Translations under genes and position numbers: made by a program
Shown here: positions 28,205-40,303 of the stretch, piece after piece
Position numbering within the stretch: position 1 is the first letter of the stretch
Layout: every line of letters starts with the position of its first letter
Assembly (NCBI GenBank): GCA_963930775.1
Contig: OZ005694.1
Location: 8,256,045-8,320,044 of the forward strand
Length of the DNA stretch: 64,000 bases
Direction: 5' to 3'
Origin: Cliona cf. orientalis
Lineage: Eukaryota > Porifera > Demospongiae > Clionaida > Clionaidae
Notes under the pieces: model-generated
Databases searched by the model: none
Told to the model about the DNA's origin: nothing
What the model saw: the letters and a program-made list of their open reading frames with translations, nothing else

Positions 28205-28454
28205 TCATACCTGCCAACCTATCAAAACCTGAAAGTGGGACAAAATCTTTGAAAAAGTGGGATTTTTGGCCTGAAAGTGGGACATTACTAAGAAACTTGG
28301 CAAAAATAGCCAAAATTACCAAGTTTGTTAGGAAAAAATTGCACAAAAAAGTCACAAAAAATAGGGACAAACCTTATTTTAAGCAAAGATAAAGTGGGAC
28401 AGTGCACCAAAAATAGGGACTGTCCCTCCAAAATAGGGACGGTTGGTAAGTATG
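28205..28454. mobile_element. 250-bp inverted-repeat element, 5-bp target duplication
   Basis: It begins TCATACCTGCCAACC and ends GGTTGGTAAGTATG. GTTAC flanks both sides, and the paralogous site near 8,705 is empty. Internally it repeats AAAGTGGGAC and AAATAGGGAC motifs. No coding capacity. Confidence 0.75.
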
Positions 28455-28762
28455 GTTACTGTAGATCAAAATTTGATCACTTAATCTGTGACCTAATAAT
28501 ATTAAATTTTTAACTTCGATAGGCTACAGATTTGATCAATAAATAATCTTATTATCTGTATGCATCCACATTTGACCTGAACTGTAATTCATGATATGCA
28601 TGGGGTTAATGGATAAGGGAATTCATGTTTGCTAGAAAGTGGTGTTGTTGTATTAAGAGGGTGTGGCTAGGGCTAGACTACGTACTGAGCACCATTGCAG
28701 GATATCTCATGATATGTAAGCAATCGTTGACTGCAAAAATCTTGGGGAGCTGCTAGTACTAG

Positions 28763-28835
28763 ATGAAGCTACATCTCGAGTTTGTAGTGGTGATTTTCTC
28801 GGCGTTGGTATACGTAGAGTTTGCAAATGGTCAAG
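28763..28835 (+). CDS. Alternative signal-peptide exon upstream of array copy 5
   Basis: ATG starts MKLHLEFVVVIFSALVYVEF, followed by ANGQ and a phase-1 donor (G|GTTAGT). It is the counterpart of exon 1 of copy 2 (9006-9084), two codons shorter. It lies about 1.1 kb upstream of the MGRKLV first exon of copy 5. It could be an alternative first exon spliced to 30112. Without transcripts this is inference. The 28,836-29,966 interval otherwise contains a small hairpin (CAGGGAC/GTCCCTG) and no clear gene. Confidence 0.5.
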
Positions 28836-29966
28836 GTTAGTAGTAACTTTATAGCAGGGACTATAATAATTATATTATTATTGTCCCTGTTTATAATAAT
28901 ATTAAGTGCGTATGCTATAATCATTAATATGACTTGGCCATAACAAGGAACTTTGCATGGGTATGGAGTTTAATACATCCCACATCGTGCATCTGTGCAC
29001 TGCAGTTCGATGGGGCAGGACTCGAAATCTTGTATGCAAATTTATCTGTGTGGATGCATAGGTTTGATGTAGTACCAGTTACAATGGATACTCTAATGTT
29101 AGACTGAGCTGGCCTGGAATACGCTCTCGCTGTACTGCACATCTATTGTATGGTACGGGGTCATTATCGAAAGAATTGCAATGCCAATAGTGTGACACGT
29201 GCATTCTAGCTTTCAGTTTCCAGTGATATAATTATGTGACTGTCATCGTATTATCTATTCTGCTATTTGAATCCCTGCTCTTACAAGGTTAGTTGCTATA
29301 TCATTGAATATGGAATCTCTTATAAATTCACCACCGTCGTTCCTGCCATTGTAAATGTATTATGAGGAGAGAGCTCACATAAAAATTATCAATTAGGGTA
29401 TATGTAGGTATTATGAGACAGTTGGTATTATGGGATATCCATATATTATTATACTAGCTAACAAAGATGGAGGTTTCCAGTTTGGGGGTCATTATATTAT
29501 ACCTAATTATAACTATTACCTGCTAAGTTGAATTTGTCATCTACCTTATTTTGATATGGGTTTATGCTATGTAGTGAAACAATGATTTTTGGTTTTGGTA
29601 TATCAATTTGCTTATTTGGCACATCAAACTACTTATTTTTTAGGTTAATACTTGAAACTTACTTTGAATTAAGACTAAAACACCTCATTATAATTGCGTT
29701 TATTGGTGGGAAGGTGGTGTCTTATAATAATATTTAATCATTTAATAGTGAAGGCCATAGGCAGTCCTTAGTACATGTACTACATGTATACTAGCCTAGT
29801 ACAGTACCGGTGATTTAGTGGGCGTGTCACGTGTAATGACGTAATAGTGGGTGTGGCTACATGTACTCAACTTGACTTCGCAATAATTTGTAGCTTTATG
29901 AATATTATGCACGTCACTACGTATGCAAAGCCGGAGTGCAAGTGGCAGGTGTGTGGGAGACGCAAA

Positions 29967-32900
29967 ATGGGCCGAAAACTAGTGACCATAGTGGCATTTC
30001 TTGCAGCGTTCAGCTGCTACATGATGGTGAATGCGGGTAAGCGCTGAAATCATAACATTGCCGTGAATCGTGGACTATACTTCATAGCTAATTATTATTC
30101 TATGTATGCAGCAGATGATGAACCAGCTTCTCCCACTGATGATACAGGGAGCACATGGACAATGACAAATCCAGTAACAGAGTCAACTACAGATACCGAT
30201 CTCAGTTCTGTGAAAAAAGATGATGAGCAACCCACTACTGGAACTGGTAAAGCAATTTTTTTTTTACATTGCTTGAGTTAATTAAAAGCAGCATTGTGTC
30301 ACAATATTTCAATTTTCATGGCTATTTCAAGTTGATTAAGAAAATCCACATAAATTAAACCCATGAAATAAATAATCTTATACAAGTGTAGTTCAACATG
30401 TCACATGATATGAGGGAGATAGGGAGAGAGCAAAGTTATACACAAAGCACACACATGCCCAGGCCAATATCGAACTCCGCGAAAATTTCTGCTGTACAAT
30501 ACAGAGCTGGAGCCAGCATTTTTTGAGTGGTACGGCCACTATAAGCTGACTAGTAGAAATAGCCCTCCAACGTGGTGCATGGAAGCTCAAGGGTATAATA
30601 GCCATACCTTGCATCTCCAACAAGTCATAGTCTTGGTTGCATCTCAAACAAGTCTTATTTTTTGGTTAAACATATTCATAATATTTTGCATCGGATCCTC
30701 AGTCAATGTATATGAATATGTGCACATACCCAAATGTTTGTACATGCATGCATGCACACACACTTGACATAATATGTATGTGCACATATTCATATACATT
30801 GAATTTGTGCAGCAGGGATTAGAATGGTGGTGTTTGAATGTACGCCAGAGAAATTTTAGGCCACGCCCATTTACTTAAGACCATACCCATTTTTATTGCC
30901 ATAAGAATTGCCCTAGCAGGGCACTCTAACAATATGACCACAAAGTTTTTTGTGGTACGCGTGTATTTTGGCTATGAAAGAGAGAGGGGGAGGGAGGATG
31001 AGAGAGATTGATTGATTGTTTGAGAGAGTGAGAGAGAGGTGGGATGGATCAAAATTAAATACTGTGTTTATGCTAATTATAAAACGGATGATCTAATTAG
31101 TACAAATTCTGGGACTGTATACCGGTAATGACAATATTATCTCTGAAGCAAGCATCAATTATTTATACCAGAAAATCAAGCAAAAATTATAATTAAAGCA
31201 TAAACACGGTACTTTTAATTTGGTGAGGATGATGTGCTAAAATAAATTCATCTAAGGTCATATAATATTATGTCTATCTATATCTGCAGCTAATATCGTC
31301 GCATTCGTTTCAAGTTCAACCATTATAACTCTGATCGCAATGCTGTTTTATGGCTTTGTTCTTTTGCTGATGGAAAAGCCGAAGGAGGAAGGCTCCGAAG
31401 TATATACTGGCCATGCTTATTCAAACAGAAGCAACACTACGAATACCGGTAAGCGCCCATGGGCACTTAAATGTAACTTGTCCGTATAGCAGGATCAAGA
31501 TTCCATACAATTGTATAGAAGTGGCCCCTACTATTTAAATTAGTATAAAATGTGAACAAGCTCAGTGCTTGTGCACATGCATGACCATGACGTATTAAAG
31601 GTAAGGACATAATTATTAATGAAGCCAATTTTTTTCATTTCAGCAGATATTATGTCAAATCTACCTACCTTACACCTATAGTAATAATATTATACAAAAT
31701 TTAATATCTAGTTGTCAAGATCTGGCAGTATTTGTGCTGATATACCACTTTCTACAAGCATGTTTAATGTCACGTTAATGTGGCTAGTATGCATGATCAC
31801 CTTACTCATGCATGCAGAGTTAGTGATTTGAATTATTAATATATTATTATAAACTTGTGTAATTAAATTACAATAGTAGAGTAAGTTATCCAATATCGAC
31901 CGGCTGCTATAATCGGACGCCTTATCTTTCGGACGACATTCACAGGCCACTCATTAATGTCATACCAAGGACCACCTAGGTAAGTGGTACGCTCCGCCCC
32001 ATGCTCATATCCGGTGGTAACTTCCGCCCTACGCGAGCGGTCGTCAAAGACTCTGTCTGAAATAGTCTATCTTCGGACGATGGTGCGGACACTCGGACCG
32101 CTTGAAGAAGACATCGAAACGGACATGCAAACTAGTCCTATGAGTCTTCTAGATGTGATGGTGTACTTCGCTTATCGATCGGCTTGCTCCGCCCACAACT
32201 GCCGTCTCACCGTGGTTCCAGCTATATACAAAAATCGGTGTCCGAAACCTATGAAATTTGATCTAGGCTATGCCTACATGTAGCTAGTAATAGCCTGTAC
32301 ATGCACTGTGCAGGCGTCTTGGTGGAGCATGCAAGGTACCGTAATTCGCGACCTTTTCCTTGTGATTCGCGTTTGACAAGAAATTGCGAGCGAAATTATT
32401 GCGAATTTACTAATGAAATTTAATTTTAATACTCTTGTCCAAGCATGAGATCAGACATGTTAATAATAAAGGTTCTAGGATCTTCTGGTGGCTACTGGCC
32501 ACGGGAGTTATCTCCTGCTGCTGCTTCGACTCCTGCAAGCTGGTTTAACCAGCACAGGAATGGAGGTTGATTGGCCCTTAGGGCGAGGAATATTCTCTTG
32601 GGACTTTCTTCCTCGAGGGAAAGTGTCCATGTGGCCCTTTTCAAGGCAAGATGCAAAGTGTGAGCGCATCTTACTGTGGTCATAGGATACTCTGGAGAGA
32701 TCATTCCTTTGGCACACCTCAACAGCAAAGGCCACTGCAAACAGCCCACAGTCCTTCGCCCCAACTTGCTGCTGCACTGATAGTCTGCGGATGATTAACT
32801 GTGATCTTTTGCCACCGTACACTTGAGCAATCTGCTGTTTCAGTGAGGGAGATATGGGGAATATCCCTCCTAGGCTGTCCATCACATAAACATCTGAATC

Positions 32901-35900
32901 TTTATTTGTGTTCACTGATGTAGTGCAAACCCAGTGACGGAGATCATCTGCAATAACAAAAAAAAATTGCAAAAATAAACTCTGAGAAGATATCCCACAG
33001 AAACAAAACGTGATTATTGCCTGATATGTACATCCATATCCTGTTTCTATGAGAGACAGTATGTACGTGTGTTTGGGTGGGGGGGGATGTAACAGATCAA
33101 TAATTATTTTGTAGCCGGATGTATGCAATGTATGCATGTCACGTGTGCATTGAAGGGTTCAAGCTCTGATACTATTTTCATCAAGTCAAGACATCTAAAG
33201 TGACCACATTTTTTGGAAATAACTACAAGGGATGGGGTGATCCAGGGTGTCTATATGGGGTGCCTAACCACCCCTCCACCCCCTTTGCTTGGTTATTTGC
33301 TATGCAATCCTGGGGAAGAATAGGGAGAGGGGGCAATCGCTCCCTTCCCCATGTTTTACACACAATTCAAATCCCCTGATCTAACCTATAATTATTATAG
33401 GTTAGATCAGGGGATTTGAATTGTGAAGAGACGGTCGTGGCAGTCCCATGTAGAAAACGAACATTATTCCTATCACATGTTGACCACTATTTCTACTTTA
33501 CATGATTGTAACTCTGCTGTGGAATTTCCCAGAAAGCTCAAATGTAAGCTGTAATAACTTCAATCTATCTACTAGGGGTGACCCAACTTCTGGCTTCAAC
33601 TGTGAAAGCATAATATTAGGAGAGCTAATTGAATTAAGCTAATTAAAAACGGAATAATGTTCATTTTCTACATGGGACTGCCATTTTAAATTTATTAATA
33701 TATACACAACTAACCTAATTACAACTCACCAACATAAAAGATTTGCACACAATTCTTTGAAACACCGGAAAAAGTTAGATATCTTCCTTTATTGGTGTCT
33801 TGAAAACCACTTATTTCAGGATATTGTGAAGCTAACATTGTCTGGGCAGCCATAATCAAAGAATCAGTCAACTCTCCTCCAGATACAAGGGCTTGGTGGT
33901 CAGTGTCTGCTAGATGTAGGGCCTTAATCCACCACTTCTGGGACTCAGAACTACTCTCACTATCACCACCTGCATGACATAAAGTATCATGCTAAATTCT
34001 CATACTGTACATATCTTAAACGAGGAAGATCATTTTCTCCTTAACTGTAAATCAGAGGGACAAAAACTATTTATACGTAGTATGTGTCATAGCCTGAAAG
34101 GCATAAAGACGCACTCTGCTACAAGGATCAGAATTGGTCAGAATTAACTGTAGGGCCGTGTCATTGTGCATAAAGTAGCCTATAGCTAAGGGTGGCAATA
34201 GAGATGCATTCAGGGCACCTAGCCTCAAGAAAATTAAGTGAGAAATCAGGTGGATTGCTTTTTTGTCATAATATCTGCATATCAGTAGTTCAGTAGATTT
34301 GACAGTGAGAACATCACCATTACACACAGCTCAGTGACTCTTCCAGAGCAGTTGCTGTTGCATTATCTTGACAAGCATGCATTTATGGATGGAGCCTACA
34401 AGTTAATATGTTGTGCTTATACATTTGTGCATGTGCCTACTGTAGTACCATAAATCGCGAATATTTCGTTGCTAAAATATTTCGGACGGCCTGGCTTGTG
34501 TGAAATTCAATGCATGAAAAATTAATACATACAAAATATTAACAATAATGCGGTACAAGGTCATTTGTCCGAAAATTATTTAATTATTGCACGAAATATT
34601 TTAGATATGAAATATTTGCAATTTATGGTATCCTGAGTAAGCGCACTATGGGGAACTGGCCGTGACTACTATAATAATAATATTGTAGCAAACAGCGAGC
34701 TTTTCCATGAAGATGGATACATGCTATTATGCTCTGAGCTAGCTCATGTCAGCCCATGATTGCAGGGATTCCCCTAGAACAGAATCCAATCTGGGTGCTT
34801 AATGATATTTACAGGCTTTTAATTAAGTTGTGGCTTTAAATTCCACCCATTTCTTTGATGTTTATACAATTAGCCCAAATTAAACCAGGTGGCCCGGGTA
34901 TGCTGGAGGAACATGGGATTAATTACGGCCTCCTATATACATAATTATTGTTAGTACTAGAATATACTCACTCTCTATTATGATAGGCTCTGCATCCATA
35001 ATTTGTCCTTTGTCTATGGATTTCTCCCCATCCACGATATCACTTGAATCACCAAAGCTGAATAGACTTGAGTCCAGAAGTAGGTCATCAGTAATCTCAG
35101 CATAATCAGATACTGTCTTGTGCAATGTTCCACCACTGTCACTCAGTGTGTGCTCAAGCTGTGAATCTTTCATCTTCGTTGATGCAGCTTTGTTCTCCTC
35201 CTGAGCTAGCTTTCTCATTGCTCTGGTGATTTTTGGCTCAAAAAATGGTTTCTGCAACTTTCTTTCGGACAATTGATCATGCTCTCTCTTTTTGCACATT
35301 CTAGGTGCGAGTTGACGTTTCTGTGGAGGCACATGCTGAGCAGGGATGCCTGAGTCATGTTTTTCATTTGCTCTTGATTTCACTGTCACTGATTTCACTC
35401 TGTTTTTGATGCCTGCTTGGCTGGCTTCTCTCTCCTTTCCCCTTCTACTAGGAGCTGCATTCTTGAGTCCGACTTTTGAAAGTGTTTTTGTGAGCTTGTT
35501 ATCATCTTGCTGTTGAGCTATCTCCAGCTCTTGCCGATCAGAGGCAAAATGTGCTATATCATGAAAATTTGCTTTCAGCCTGGTTGATCTGCCCAAAGCA
35601 GCTACTTCCTCTTTCTGTGCGCTAATCTCATCTTTTTCGTCCTGACTGAGGTGATCAGCACTTGACGTGCCTTTCTGTGACTTGTGGCTTGATAAGCCTC
35701 TAGATTTAGTCAGTTTGATACCTGATTTGCAGTCTTTATTCTTCCTCCCCTTCAAGTTACTTTTTATCTCTCTGTCAGTAGACACGATCTGATGGTCACA
35801 ATCAATTCCAGGATCTTCGTTTCCTCTAGTGATCATTCTACTTTGTTGCTTTTGCTGATTTGAGGTTTTGGAAGGCATACGTCTGGCTGAACCACTAGCT

Positions 35901-38900
35901 TTGGGTATTAAAGTCATTTTTTTACCCTTCTGCCTTGGCATAGTCTTTTGCTTCTTGCCCTTACTTTCAGTAGATCGACTATCAGAGTCTGTTTCAGTAT
36001 CATCTTCACTACTGCTCTCATTAAAAATCAGATTGCTTGTTTCTACTTTCTCTCTCCCTATTCGTCTTTTAACAGCACCAATTTTAGACTTTGCTTTAGT
36101 GAGCTTGGGAGCTTTTTCTTCTCTTTTTACATCTTCTGTTCTATCATCATCGATGAAATCGCTACCACAAGTATTTCCTTTTCTGGCTCTGGAGCTTGCT
36201 GCACCTTTAACACTCAGTCTGGTTTGATAATCTGTTTTAGTATTGGTTTCTATTTCTCTTCCTGTTCTCCTTTTTGGATCACTGCTACTTCCTGCTTTAG
36301 ACTGTTCCTGTGTGAGTTGATGATTGCTTGCTGCGCTTTCCCCGCCATCCTTGAGCTCAGATGTGTTATCACCGAGTGTAAACAAGCTGTCATCAAGTTG
36401 ACAATCAATCTTTGTCGTCTTAGTTGATCTGCATTTGATGCCTGCAAAATTAAAAAAAAAAACACAGAGATGAACACCGATTATATATTGTGTGTGGAGT
36501 GGTGTGTGTATGTGCATGTAATGTGGTCATGTAAATTATTATTATGTAATTTACCTTTGCTTAGTTTTACTTTCTTCTTCTCTTCCCTCTTCTTGGCCCG
36601 CTCTTCTTTCAAGCGTGCTTTTTCCAGAGCCTCCTTCTCCTTTTCCTTGATCTTCCGCAAATTTTCAACACTTGTTAAAACTCTAGAAGAGACAGTGTGC
36701 TCAGGTACTTTGCTAGGCTTTGGTGGGGTGGGAATTTCGAGAAGTCCACTAATTGTACTTTTGTAGATACCTACTGCACCAAAACCATCAATTATGGATG
36801 AGTTGGCTGACTCAGATGTGGAATCTTCTGTGGGGACATGATCCTCTTCTTCGCTTGATTCTGGAGTAGACAGGGATGCAGGCTGCAGGGCCTTCCGTTT
36901 TACCGGAGTGTACAAGGGAATGTAAGCAATCCCATGTTTGCCAGAGAGAGTTGGAGTATCCTCAAATAGCTTGATAGCATTTCTATTGGGAGGATAGACA
37001 CCAGTTGTTCTAAAACCGGCAATTGCATTTTTGGGGGACATAGATTGCAGCCATGCTTTACTGAGCAAGCTTGAAAAATTATGCTTCCCAATAGATATGC
37101 CAGGATTTTCTATTAAATAATCATGGCAAATCTGCTTCCAAGCCACCTTCAGTGGACCATACAGCCCCTTGTCCAAGGGTTGGGTTATGTGTGATGAGTG
37201 TGGTGGTATTGTAAAGACAATAACACCTTCTTCAGCAGCCAGTTTTATTGTGTCCGGGCAGTAGTGTGAAGAATGACCATCCAGTAGTAGTAGTAGTGGG
37301 CGATCGGTTGGAGCATACCGTAGAAAGTGCTTACGAAACCAAAGATCGAATAATTTTTGGTCAATCCAGCCCTTTGTAGAAAGGCCGTAGATAGTTCCTG
37401 GACACTCCATCTGGGCTAGTTGAGCAGGCACCGTCTTTCTATTCCAGATCACCATCGGGGGAATAATCTGCCCTCCAGCACTTACACAACCTACTACAGT
37501 GATCTGCCCTCTGTTTCCACTGGAACACTGAGATGGATTTTTTTGGCCTTTTACATGAACAGTCTTCAATGGTGCTGGATTTAGTGATAGCCCTGTCTCA
37601 TCAATATTGAAAATTCTGCATGGCTGGCTAACAAGATCATTTTCTTCAAGTGTTTCTTCCAAGATGTCAAAGTAAGCATTTATTGAATCTTGATCAGCTG
37701 CGTGAACTCGGCTATATGACAATGCAGCAGGAGTTCTTAAAGTTAACTGCGGATGTCTCTTCAAAAACTTTTGCCACCATCCACTGGTCACTTTCTTACG
37801 TTCACCACGAGCCAGAAGGATACGTTCAACTAAACTGATTACCTCCTTTCGACAACGGCCATAGCCAATGCTGGAAGTACGACATAAGAATGTAACAAGC
37901 TCTTCTTCTTCCCGTTGGCTTAAGTAACGTGCTGGGCCACTTGTCTTCCCGGGGAGGACTCGACCTGATATTCGATCGCCAAGGGTGCTCTTCGGTACTC
38001 TATATATCTCAGCTGCTGTTCTAATGGACACGTCTTTTTCGAGTACTGCTTGCATGGCAAGTTTCATTCGCTCTTCAGACCACTCTTTGTATTTAGCTGG
38101 CCTCAATGAATTCAATTGCAAGCTAGCAGATGTGTAATCATATTCTGGTTCAGTGAGATCACCAATGAGTACTCGCTCACGCAGTGGAGGTGCATAGGCC
38201 ATTCTGTTACTACCTATAATTGTGGGCACGACATTAGAACTAGTGATTATTATGCACAGGTGTATCTGTATAAAGTAGCCATGGCAGTCGTATAGAGGAG
38301 GGACTACTGATTAACCTCAGTTGTAAGATAACATGTCTCCAACATTCCCCACTCAGGCATAATTAGATTTACTAAACAGACATGCACTGGTACACACAGG
38401 CAAGCTTTGGTAAACATGGTATAGCCATGACGAAATAAATATTATTAATAAGTAACTTTTGTAAACTCAAAATATTAAAAAGGATAACAGTCATGGAAGA
38501 GGCCTAAGCCAAATGAGCTATATTAAAAAGCTCTCGAGTCTAGTTCAAACATATTCAGCCAGCTAGCTTCATGTTGATTCTAGTTCACAGTATAAACTAA
38601 ATTGGCAATTAAAAATTACAGGACTGTCTTAGGCGTCATTTTAATGTTGCCCAGGGACTATGTTATCACCCAAATCCACCCTGATCATTTAATTTTTAAC
38701 CACAGAGTCAGAGAGTGCGCGTAGTCTATGGTAGTTAGCCGCTTACATTCTCCACGATATCGTAGCTACCGTCCGTACTTACCCTAGTTCCAATCGGCTG
38801 CAGAAGTTGTTGATCTTGACTTGCTGGAGGCAAAAGAAATACTTCGAGCGGAGACTCTTCTTCCTCGTTCATGCACAAAATCATCCGCAGATACGATTGC

Positions 38901-39511
38901 ATGCGCATGCGCTCAAGTTCCAGCCCCACCCACCATCGCCCTAGCCAGCGCCAAGCCATGGCGCTGCATCACGGATGGCCAGGCACTCTCAATGACATTT
39001 ATAACATAATGAATCCTAGTCAACCAATCGAAGAATGTACCTGCCTTTAACTTACATAGATTTCGGACACCGATTTTTGTTGCTGGAACCACGGTGAGAC
39101 GGTCCAGTTGTGGGCGGAGCAAGCCGATCGATAAGCGAAGTACACCATCACATCTAGAAGACTCATAGGACTAGTTTGCATATCCATTTCGATGTCTTCT
39201 TCAAGCGGTCCGAGTGTCCGCACCATCGTCCGAAGATAGACTATTTCAGACAGAGTCTTTGACGACCGCTCGCGTAGGGCGGAAGTTAACACCGGATATG
39301 AGCATGGGGCGGAGCGTACCACTTACCTAGGTGGTCCTTGGTATGACATTAATGAGTGGTCTGTGAATGTCGTCCGAAAGATAAGGCGTCCGACTATAGC
39401 AGCCGGTCGATATTGGATAACTTACTCTATACATTGAGCTATTTCCTTGCAGATATGAATGACCAGGAGTCTATAAGCACCAGGCCTTGGTATGATAATA
39501 TTATTGTGTGA
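29967..39511 (+). CDS. Array copy 5: intact small single-pass membrane protein, 140 aa, unrecognised family
   Basis: Exons 29967-30036, 30112-30246, 31290-31448 and 39453-39511 join in phase 1 to 140 residues. Residues 1-23 are a signal peptide (MGRKLVTIVAFLAAFSCYMM then VNA). Residues 24-68 are an acidic Thr/Ser-rich ectodomain stub suited to O-glycosylation. Residues about 71-95 are a hydrophobic helix, followed by a 45-residue cytoplasmic tail with EVYTGHAYSNRSN and the C-terminus RPWYDNIIV. Exon 3 seen in copies 1, 2 and 4 is absent. The last intron is about 8 kb because the transposon 31879-39427 is inserted in it. The terminal exon has one extra ATT codon relative to copies 3 and 4. Topology is inferred from hydropathy. 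Function is unknown; a signalling or adhesion role is only a guess from the tail tyrosines. Confidence 0.6.
31879..32250 (+). repeat. Left terminal inverted repeat of the pogo-type transposon
   Basis: It pairs with 39056-39427. Single-base differences occur at scattered positions, with small indels at the inner edge. Confidence 0.85.
32508..38202 (-). CDS. Pogo/Tigger transposase fused in frame to a Ulp1-like (C48) cysteine protease, 1265 aa
   Basis: Four exons (38202-36555, 36441-34972, 33969-33730, 32947-32508) have GT-AG borders and matching phase 1 at all three junctions, giving 1265 residues. Residues about 40-85 resemble a pipsqueak helix-turn-helix (RTAAEIYRVPKSTLGDRISG) and about 90-165 a CENP-B-like helix-turn-helix. 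The DDE_1 core has D201 (NIDETGL), D308 (LLLDGHSSH) and D344 (QPLDKGLYGP), spaced 35 residues between the last two. Residues about 480-1040 are a Lys/Ser/Glu-rich charged linker, probably disordered and nuclear. The C-terminus begins QKWWIKALHLADTD and has the C48 triad: H1124 (RHWVCTT), D1143 (VMDSLGG), Gln near 1179 and C1186 (QQQVGAKDCGLF). It is unclear whether the protease cleaves the fusion or acts on SUMO/ubiquitin-like host proteins. A separate upstream frame at 38735-38959 may be a 5' exon, but its phase does not fit. The first in-frame ATG (MAYAPPLRER) was taken as the start. Confidence 0.82.
33361..33425. repeat. Perfect 65-bp palindrome inside the transposon
   Basis: Arms starting CACAATTCAAATCCCCTGAT are exact inverted copies around a short AT-rich centre. 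It lies in the intron between protease exons. It is probably a small nested element. Confidence 0.85.
33438..33684. mobile_element. Nested inverted-repeat element in an intron of the transposon gene
   Basis: The ends read TGGCAGTCCCATGTAGAAAA and its reverse complement, extending to about 33 bp with one mismatch. No coding capacity. Confidence 0.75.
34448..34628. mobile_element. Nested TA-flanked inverted-repeat element
   Basis: The ends read CCATAAATCGCGAATATTTC and a near reverse complement, with TA on both sides. It lies in the intron between transposon exons B and C. It resembles the other TA-flanked CCRTA elements in the window. Confidence 0.65.
39056..39427 (-). repeat. Right terminal inverted repeat of the pogo-type transposon
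   Basis: It is the inverted partner of 31879-32250. Between it and the transposase start (38,203-39,055) lies presumed promoter or leader sequence with an open frame at 38735-38959 that I cannot assign. Confidence 0.85.
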
Positions 39512-40303
39512 CTCTTGGCAGAAAGTGCTGCCAAAAATATTAAATTTTTTTAGTTGTCATTGTTTTGTAGATAATATTATTTGCATGCAATGTTTAGTAT
39601 ACCCAAAATTGATGCCACTGTGGTATAATCTGAACTAGGACTTACCTTTTCAGTTATGTATTAATATTATTGATGATTTTAGTTGAGTTGTGCACACCCA
39701 CCAGACCTGTATGTATATTGTGCTTGCTTGGAATAATGAGTTTTTATCATTGAGTGAAAACCATGAGTTGAGCTATATATCTTCACTGCAATTAATTTTT
39801 ATTGATACCTCATAGGTTTAATTAATTTTCATCATAGGCTGGCCAAATTTTGATTGGGACTCGGGATGCATACACATACAATTAATATATATGACATTAC
39901 CTTTGGTTTTTCATATTAAAATTTTCATGTTAATAATTAACTCCTGGATGTTGATACATGTACCGCTTGAATTTATGAGTTCTTTGTGTTTAAGAATTAT
40001 TTCACAGCGGGTTACCCCTTCCACTATGAGCCGGTATATTATATCCATGACTTCTTAGATATGATAATATTACCGGGTATTAGCAATCACTACTATAATT
40101 ATAGCTGCTAGTCTAGTAATGCATCTCTATGCCCTCCAGGTAATGACACGGACTGTAAACGATCGTCTGAAAATATTTTTTGTTGACAATAGTATAATAA
40201 TAATATTAATATAAATACTACAAGATGAGCAGTAAGTAGAGCAGGTTATTAATACTGCCATCCTGTGACTAATTCAGTAAGTTAGTACTATTATTAACTG
40301 TAG
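39512..40303. other. Spacer between array copy 5 and the OGDH stop
   Basis: It contains the same conserved blocks that follow exon 5 in other copies, including the GATCGTCTGAAAATATTTTT block near 40,160. No separate gene is seen. It probably holds the 3' untranslated regions of the two convergent genes. Confidence 0.55.

Larger units (their letters stand above)
31879..39427. mobile_element. 7.5-kb pogo-type DNA transposon with ~370-bp terminal inverted repeats
   Basis: Both ends read GAGTAAGTTATCCAATATCG inward and remain nearly identical for about 370 bp (31879-32250 and 39056-39427, with a handful of substitutions and small indels). TA is duplicated outside each end (31877-31878 and 39428-39429), and the empty site is visible in array copies 3 and 4 (near 19,940 and 26,166). 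One spliced gene fills most of the interior on the - strand. The near-identical ends and the unbroken gene suggest a young, possibly autonomous insertion. Inverted repeats this long are unusual for pogo/Tigger elements, which normally have short ones. Confidence 0.88.

Noticed and set aside
35868-36766. + strand frames with hydrophobic, Ser/Phe-rich translation.
   Set aside because: They are antisense shadows of the Lys/Glu-rich linker exon of the transposase-protease gene.
31879-39427. Possibility that the element with long inverted repeats and a C48 protease is a Polinton-type element.
   Set aside because: There is no DNA polymerase, retroviral-type integrase, packaging ATPase or capsid gene. 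The transposase is DDE_1 pogo-type and the target duplication is TA.
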